From a virus: DNA of 35,510 bases. A program made the translations under genes and the position numbers. Shown one piece after another: positions 31,779-35,510 of this stretch (position 1 is the first letter of the stretch; each line of letters starts with the position of its first letter). The notes beneath the pieces were generated by a model, which saw only the letters and a list, made by a program, of their open reading frames with translations, did no database searches and was not told the DNA's origin. The stretch spans positions 1-35,510 of the IMG/VR virus record IMGVR_UViG_3300042377_000412; one strand, written 5' to 3'.

Positions 31779-32129
31779 ATGAGCCATAAAGAAGATCTCC
31801 CGGCGCGCGTCGCCGAGCTGTACCCAGACCCCAAGGTGTCCATCAAGCCGGAGGCGGCTGTGGCCTACTTCGACCACATGGGGATCTCCTCTCCGACCCG
31901 GGAGCAACTCCGGCAAGCGGACGAGGCCTATTACGGAGAATACAAAAGCGACGCCGAGTTCGCCTCCGAGTTCGCCGACGGCATCGGCCTATTCTCCAAC
32001 CTTCCGCAATGGGGACGGGACTCCCGGGACACGCACCCGTGTGAGCTTTACTTCAATTGGGACGCCTACGCCCGGGATCTCATGTACGACTATTTCGAGG
32101 CGGACGGGTTTTACTTCTCCAACTACTAA
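31779..32129 (+). CDS. ArdA-like antirestriction protein (short form)
   Basis: A 116-residue acidic protein. Residues about 50-70 (AYYGEYKSDAEFASEFADGI) and the end (YFNWDAYARDLMYDYFEADG) match the core of ArdA (in known members: GEY-S-EDFA-EFA, then YFDYEAFARDLF--DYF). ArdA mimics bent DNA and blocks type I restriction enzymes. It is shorter than the classic 165-170 residues and seems to lack the N-terminal domain. The gene lies early, where antirestriction is needed on entry. Confidence 0.7.
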   Translation: MSHKEDLPARVAELYPDPKVSIKPEAAVAYFDHMGISSPTREQLRQADEAYYGEYKSDAEFASEFADGIGLFSNLPQWGRDSRDTHPCELYFNWDAYARDLMYDYFEADGFYFSNY

Positions 32130-32130
32130 C

Positions 32131-32406
32131 ATGGACTTTCACACACAAGTCGTCCGGCAGATGTTCATTAGATCCGGGGAGATCAACGAGCGCATCGTCG
32201 CCGGGGACATCTGCTCCGCCAAGACGGGACTCCCCAAGGCGCGCAAGCTTTGCGAGGAATACGCATCCACGCTCGGCAGTTGCGGGTGTCAGGAGATCTC
32301 CATCGACCCGTTCGTAGCCTACGGTGGTTGGATTGGCATCACCTACAGCTACAACTTCCGGGGTCAGGACTTCTCCGGCTCCGCCGTCGTGCGCTCCCTG
32401 TCATGA
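32131..32406 (+). CDS. Small unknown early protein
   Basis: A 91-residue protein starting one base after the ArdA-like stop. It has three Cys (about residues 28, 41 and 50-52) and a beta-rich end (GGWIGITYSYNFRGQDFSG). The end overlaps the lysin start by ATGA. The position directly between an antirestriction and a lysin gene gives no clear function. Confidence 0.65.
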   Translation: MDFHTQVVRQMFIRSGEINERIVAGDICSAKTGLPKARKLCEEYASTLGSCGCQEISIDPFVAYGGWIGITYSYNFRGQDFSGSAVVRSLS

Positions 32407-32831
32407 ACCTCCTGACCCTAATGGCTATCGCCGCCGCCCCGCTACTCGCCCAGCAGGACGCGCCCAAGATCCTCCGGGCGATCGCAATGGTGGAGTCCGG
32501 GGAAGATCCCCTCGCGGTCGGAGACTCCGGCAAGGCGCTGGGAGCTTGGCAGATCCACCCCGAGGCGTGGCAGGATGCCAATGACTTCCGGGCGGCTCAA
32601 GGCCTACCCCGGTTGTCCCGGTCAAGGTGGAGAGAGCCGGGAGTTCAGGAAGGGGTGGCAAAGGCCTTTCTCAGCCTGATACAGACCAGATTGGCCGGGG
32701 CGGGGGTGGTTAGGCCTACCCCGGGTCAAATCGCCCTATGCTGGAACATGGGCTTTGCCGGGGCGAAGTCCCGGGGTTTCCGGCCTACCGCCTACTCAAC
32801 CCGGGTGGCGCGCCTTGTGAAGATCCTCTGA
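32403..32831 (+). CDS. Secreted lytic transglycosylase-like lysin (SLT fold)
   Basis: A 142-residue protein. Residues 1-16 (MNLLTLMAIAAAPLLA) form a signal sequence, followed by ILRAIAMVESG with catalytic Glu31, GALGAWQIH-type strand (KALGAWQIHPEAW, 44-56) and ALCWNMGFAGAK (about 110-121), all in SLT order. It cleaves the glycan chain of peptidoglycan. It is short for an SLT and lacks a binding domain. As a Sec-exported lysin it would not need holin pores for release. It is placed in an early operon rather than with the holin-like gene. Confidence 0.8.
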   Translation: MNLLTLMAIAAAPLLAQQDAPKILRAIAMVESGEDPLAVGDSGKALGAWQIHPEAWQDANDFRAAQGLPRLSRSRWREPGVQEGVAKAFLSLIQTRLAGAGVVRPTPGQIALCWNMGFAGAKSRGFRPTAYSTRVARLVKIL

Positions 32832-32868
32832 AAATAATCGCTTTACACCAGACCCGGGTCGCTATCTA
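32830..32868 (+). promoter_or_regulatory. Phage promoter family copy (32.8 kb)
   Basis: GAAAATAATCGC, TTTACA (32842-32847), a 15-base spacer with ACCCGGGT and TATCTA (32863-32868). It starts at the stop of the lysin gene and drives the recombination/replication operon at 32890 onwards. Confidence 0.78.
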
Positions 32869-32889
32869 TTGCTTTCACACCCACCACAA

Positions 32890-33111
32890 ATGAAGACCAC
32901 CAACAACATCCCCCACATCGCCGTCATCAAGAGCATCGCCCGCCAGAAGGCCGAGCTTCACTCCGCTATCCGCCGGGACATCGGAAAGCTCAAGTCAGTC
33001 CTCGCCAACATCGAGGCCGGACGTTTCCAGCCGGGAGATCTCGAGATGATCAAGCTCGCCGCCGCTGGTTGCGCTCTCAACGCCGAAAGCTACGCGCACC
33101 TCGCCAAGTAA
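32890..33111 (+). CDS. Small unknown protein, first of the recombination operon
   Basis: A 73-residue helical, basic protein (IAVIKSIARQKAELHSAIRR, about residues 10-29). ATG 32890 follows CTTTCACACCCACCACAA; an upstream TTG would start within the promoter's leader. No HTH is recognised. The first position after a strong promoter suggests an abundant early protein. Confidence 0.7.
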   Translation: MKTTNNIPHIAVIKSIARQKAELHSAIRRDIGKLKSVLANIEAGRFQPGDLEMIKLAAAGCALNAESYAHLAK

Positions 33112-33142
33112 TTTCCACCAACCCACAAAACACCACACACAA

Positions 33143-33394
33143 ATGAACCACGCCGAACTCACCTCCAAGATCTCCGAACTCACCGACATCATCGAGAGCC
33201 GGAAATACAAGCTGAAGCTCGCCAAGCAGGGCATTACCTTCATCCTTCAAACCGCCAAGGAGTCTAACTCAGACTCGTCTAAGATCCGGCTCGCCGACGC
33301 TTACATTGACATCTCCCGGCAGGAGTACGAGCTTTACAACCTTACCGACAAGCTCAAGAGCTTCAAGAAAGCTTTCACCAAGCTCGCCGCCTAA
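33143..33394 (+). CDS. Small coiled-coil protein
   Basis: An 83-residue, all-helical protein (ELTSKISELTDIIESRKYKL; QEYELYNLTDKLKSFKKAF) with two helices that could form an antiparallel hairpin. Leader: CCACCAACCCACAAAACACCACACACAA, the longest A/C leader in the window. Function unknown. Confidence 0.7.
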   Translation: MNHAELTSKISELTDIIESRKYKLKLAKQGITFILQTAKESNSDSSKIRLADAYIDISRQEYELYNLTDKLKSFKKAFTKLAA

Positions 33395-33397
33395 CCG

Positions 33398-33574
33398 ATG
33401 AAGACTCACTACAACTACGAAGGCAACGCCCGGATTTTCTACGACCGCCACATCCGACTCTGGACGATGATCAAGCTGGACGACGAAGGAAACCAAATCG
33501 GCAACGCGGAATACACGCAATGCCGAATCGAAGCCAAAATGTGGCTCTCCCTCAAGGGTCACCTCCGCGACTAA
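33398..33574 (+). CDS. 58-residue unknown protein
   Basis: A short frame (ATG 33398, TAA 33572-33574) between two clear genes with no room to spare (3 bases from the previous stop, 4 bases to the next start). It is beta-like with aromatic residues (HYNYEGNARIFYDRHIRLWT, then KMWLSLKGHLRD), soluble and basic. The packing supports it as a real gene. Function unknown. Confidence 0.65.
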   Translation: MKTHYNYEGNARIFYDRHIRLWTMIKLDDEGNQIGNAEYTQCRIEAKMWLSLKGHLRD

Positions 33575-33578
33575 TCAC

Positions 33579-33863
33579 ATGGACGCTATCCACAAGCTCG
33601 CCAACCGCCGGGAGATCCTCGCCGCGACCCGGGAGGCGGTCAAGATGCACAAGGCCTACGCCAAGCGCGCGCGCCAAGATCTCTCCAAGGCAATGCTGGA
33701 GATCTCCGCAGACCCGGCTCACGCCCACCTCCGCTACTCCGAGGTCGGTCGCCTCTACGTCACCGCGAACCGGGAGGACATCCTCGCCGATCTCTCTCAC
33801 GGATCTTGCTTGACCTTGCTCTCCGAGATCTTCTCTCTGGAGGAACAACTCAAGAACCAATGA
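33579..33863 (+). CDS. Small helical unknown protein
   Basis: A 94-residue protein, basic helical in the first half (IHKLANRREILAATREAVKM; HKAYAKRARQDLSKAMLEIS). It overlaps the resolvase start by ATGA. It may be a partner of the resolvase, but position is the only argument. Confidence 0.65.
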   Translation: MDAIHKLANRREILAATREAVKMHKAYAKRARQDLSKAMLEISADPAHAHLRYSEVGRLYVTANREDILADLSHGSCLTLLSEIFSLEEQLKNQ

Positions 33864-34324
33864 ATAACATCCTCACCATCGCGATCGATCCCGGCGTCAA
33901 CGGAGGAGTCTGCTGGCGCTTCCAAGGCAAGACCACCGCGATGAGGATGCCTCCGACTGATTTCGACACTTGCTCCCTGCTCGCAGATCTCTCCAAGCGG
34001 GCCGGGGTCGTAGAGCTTTACATAGAACTGCCGCCCCTCTTCGCCGGGAGAAACATCCCCGGGTCTGCCATAGGCAAGCTCATGCTTAACTACGGCGTGT
34101 GCTACGGCGCCGCTGTCGCGCTGGGTTTTAAGATCCACCCGGTCAGGCCTCCCATCTGGCAGAAGGCCCACCCGGTCGGAACGAAAGGCGAGCAGACCAC
34201 GACCGTCTGGAAGAACAAGCTCAAGGCGCGCGCGTCTGAACTGTTCCCGGATCTCCCGGTGACACTAGCCACCGCCGATGCGCTCTTGATCCTTGACGCC
34301 GCCCTCCGGGGAGCTATCAACTAA
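33860..34324 (+). CDS. RuvC-like Holliday junction resolvase
   Basis: A 154-residue protein with the RuvC/RNase-H fold pattern: ILTIAIDPGVNGGVCW (D10), ELYIELPP (E56) and TLATADALLILDAALR (D140 in the C-terminal ADALL block). The length is near E. coli RuvC (173). Such phage enzymes trim branched DNA before packaging. Start ATG 33860 overlaps the previous stop. It lies two genes before the ERF protein, supporting a recombination module. Confidence 0.85.
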   Translation: MNNILTIAIDPGVNGGVCWRFQGKTTAMRMPPTDFDTCSLLADLSKRAGVVELYIELPPLFAGRNIPGSAIGKLMLNYGVCYGAAVALGFKIHPVRPPIWQKAHPVGTKGEQTTTVWKNKLKARASELFPDLPVTLATADALLILDAALRGAIN

Positions 34325-34351
34325 TTTCCACCCACCACAAACTACACACAG

Positions 34352-34540
34352 ATGAACACATTCAACATTGGGCTTGTCCCCGTTAAGCGTAAGAAAGTAT
34401 GGATCGTCACGATCTACATCAACCCGGATCGTCAACCGCAGTCGTTAATCGACTCTGAACATTCCTTCAAGACCAAGCGAGATGCCAACCTGTTCATCTC
34501 CGGGTGGCTTGAGTTTCTCGATTGCTACAAGCGTATCTAA
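34352..34540 (+). CDS. Small unknown protein
   Basis: A 62-residue basic protein (VPVKRKKVWIVTIYINPDRQ, then ANLFISGWLEFLDCYKRI), which could be a small beta-beta-alpha fold as in Arm-type or dsRBD-like DNA-binding domains. Leader: CCACCCACCACAAACTACACACAG. Between the resolvase and ERF genes. Function unknown. Confidence 0.65.
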   Translation: MNTFNIGLVPVKRKKVWIVTIYINPDRQPQSLIDSEHSFKTKRDANLFISGWLEFLDCYKRI

Positions 34541-34560
34541 TTTCACCACCACACAAAACC

Positions 34561-35163
34561 ATGCCCAAAGAAAACAAAACGGCGCGCCAAGATCTGGTCG
34601 CCTTCCTCAATGCCATCGGCAACGTCTCCGCTGACCGCGTGAACCCGGCCTTCAAGAGCAAGTACGCTTCGCTCTCGGAGATCCTCGACACCGTGAAAGC
34701 AGTCGCCCGGGAGCATAACCTCGCCGTCCACCAAAGCCTGTCCTCGGCGGACGGTCAGGTGCGCGTCTCCACCGTCTTCCTCCACGACTCCGGGGAGATC
34801 CACGACAGCGGGACTCTCGCCTTCGTCGCTCCGGGAGATGCCCAGAAGCTTGGTTCGGCCATCACCTATCTCCGCCGTCAGTCCCTTCAGACCGCCTGTG
34901 GGATCTCTACCGACATCGACGATGACGGCGCCAAGGCCTCCGGCCCGTCCGTTGGACGCGGGAACTACCAGAGAGAAGACGACCGCCGGGTTGGCAAGTG
35001 GCATGACTTCATCCCGTCTGACACCCTGCGCTTGAAAGCCAAGGAATATCTCGTCGCCAAAGGTTGGCTCGCCGCCGATGCGTCTATTGACACACTAGGC
35101 AACGAACACCAGATGGTCATCGCCGAGAACCAAGCCGCCTTCCTGAAGGCCATCTCCAAATGA
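34561..35163 (+). CDS. erf: ERF-family single-strand annealing protein
   Basis: A 200-residue recombinase of the ERF family (P22 Erf). Signs are NPAFKSKYASLSEILDTV (about residues 23-40), VSTVFLHDSGEIHDSGTL in the middle and the hallmark DAQKLGSAITYLRRQSLQTA with GISTDIDDDG. It anneals single strands left by the exonuclease at 1853. The C-terminal part after residue 135 is charged and may contact SSB-like protein. Leader: CACCACCACACAAAACC before ATG 34561. Confidence 0.88.
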   Translation: MPKENKTARQDLVAFLNAIGNVSADRVNPAFKSKYASLSEILDTVKAVAREHNLAVHQSLSSADGQVRVSTVFLHDSGEIHDSGTLAFVAPGDAQKLGSAITYLRRQSLQTACGISTDIDDDGAKASGPSVGRGNYQREDDRRVGKWHDFIPSDTLRLKAKEYLVAKGWLAADASIDTLGNEHQMVIAENQAAFLKAISK

Positions 35164-35468
35164 GCCGGGACGAGCAGACGGATCTCGAGAAGGAGGTCGT
35201 TCACCTCCGGCTGGATCTTCACCACGCCAAGATGCAGGTCGAACGCCTCACCCATGTCAGTCAGTATCACAGCATCGAAGCCCGGGATTTCGAGGCCAAG
35301 TGGCTTCGCGTCCTTGAGGAGAACGAAGGACTTCGTAAAGAATTGAAGGAGAACAGCGAAGACTTGTGCGCCGTAAATCGGGTCGTCCGTAAGGAACTTC
35401 AGGACACCCGGGAAGATCTCAACCGCGTCAACGAAGTCCTCGCAAAGCTCTTCAAGACGCGCGCCTAA
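35160..35468 (+). CDS. Coiled-coil protein (complete copy, crosses the contig junction)
   Basis: A 102-residue, almost fully coiled-coil protein (LEKEVVHLRLDLHHAKMQVE; ENEGLRKELKENSEDLC; KELQDTREDLNRVNEVLAKL). The ATG overlaps the erf stop (ATGA), so it is coupled with ERF. In the circular genome the next gene is the one at 145. It may be an ERF partner; no other motif is visible. Confidence 0.8.
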   Translation: MSRDEQTDLEKEVVHLRLDLHHAKMQVERLTHVSQYHSIEARDFEAKWLRVLEENEGLRKELKENSEDLCAVNRVVRKELQDTREDLNRVNEVLAKLFKTRA

Positions 35469-35510
35469 TATGCCCGAGATCCCGGCCAACCCTCCGACCG
35501 CCATGTCGCA
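35326..35510. repeat. Right copy of terminal redundancy
   Basis: This is the same 185 bases as 1-185 with the C/A difference at 35384. Together with intact gene order over the join (the coiled-coil gene, then the small paralogue pair) it shows that the contig closes to a circle. Confidence 0.93.
35470..35510 (+). CDS. 5' fragment of the gene at 145-399 (cut by window end)
   Basis: The first 41 bases of the small paralogue gene that is complete at 145-399. It is a duplicate produced by the circular overlap and should not be counted as another gene. Confidence 0.9.
   Translation, partial: MPEIPANPPTAMS

Overview
The window is a complete, circularly closing genome of a small tailed phage (siphovirus-like). 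The last 185 bases (35326-35510) repeat the first 185, so the unit is about 35,325 bp and the gene cut by the window start is whole at 35160-35468. Every gene I can support is on the + strand, packed tightly with many 4-base ATGA/TGATG overlaps. I see no integrase, no divergent repressor/Cro switch, no tRNA and no CRISPR array, so a strictly lytic life style is likely but not proven. The host cannot be named from sequence. Two hints are sigma-70-like promoters (TTTACA, 15 bases, TATCTA) and gene starts that mostly lack a Shine-Dalgarno sequence and instead follow A/C-rich leaders (CCACAAA-ATG style), which suggests a host that starts translation largely without Shine-Dalgarno pairing.

Layout. 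(1) 29.3-35.3 kb continuing through 0-6.6 kb is the early and replication arm. It starts behind three related promoters (29.29, 31.21 and 32.84 kb). It holds many small unknown proteins, a ribbon-helix-helix protein, an ArdA-like antirestriction protein, a secreted lytic-transglycosylase-like lysin and a RuvC-like resolvase. It also holds an ERF annealing protein, a SAM methyltransferase, a RecE/YqaJ-type PD-(D/E)XK exonuclease and an SSB-like protein with a C-terminal acidic tip. A dNMP kinase, HTH proteins, a metallophosphoesterase and a DnaB-N/RecA-fold replicative helicase complete it. ERF, exonuclease, SSB-like protein and resolvase together make a recombination-dependent replication set. 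(2) 6.6-10.3 kb, behind a fourth copy of the promoter, is a switch region with two unknown proteins, two DNA-binding candidates, a ParB-like protein and a glycosyltransferase resembling the TET-associated family. The last two are a candidate DNA-modification pair directly upstream of the terminase. (3) 10.3-17.5 kb is a lambda-like packaging and head module: TerS, GpA-type TerL, gpW-like joiner, portal, S49 protease with a long acidic tail, coiled-coil scaffold candidate and major capsid protein. (4) 17.55-18.12 kb is a self-contained one-gene unit (terminator, promoter, gene, terminator) inside the late operon, which looks like a moron. (5) 18.2-27.5 kb holds connectors, tail terminator, chaperone candidate, a short tape measure, tail-tip proteins with internal repeats and a collagen-like fibre. 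(6) 27.5-29.1 kb holds small membrane proteins, a lipoprotein, an HExxH protein and a holin-like protein, followed by the late terminator at 29.22 kb.

The most unusual signals are non-coding. An 18-base sequence next to a hairpin with compensatory stem changes occurs at 7421 and in inverted orientation at 29208, bracketing the whole late arm. A five-copy motif (TTGACTsCsGCGTAG) marks several late gene junctions that are not translationally coupled. The promoter family carries a conserved C/G-rich spacer. GATC and GCGCGC words are strikingly frequent.
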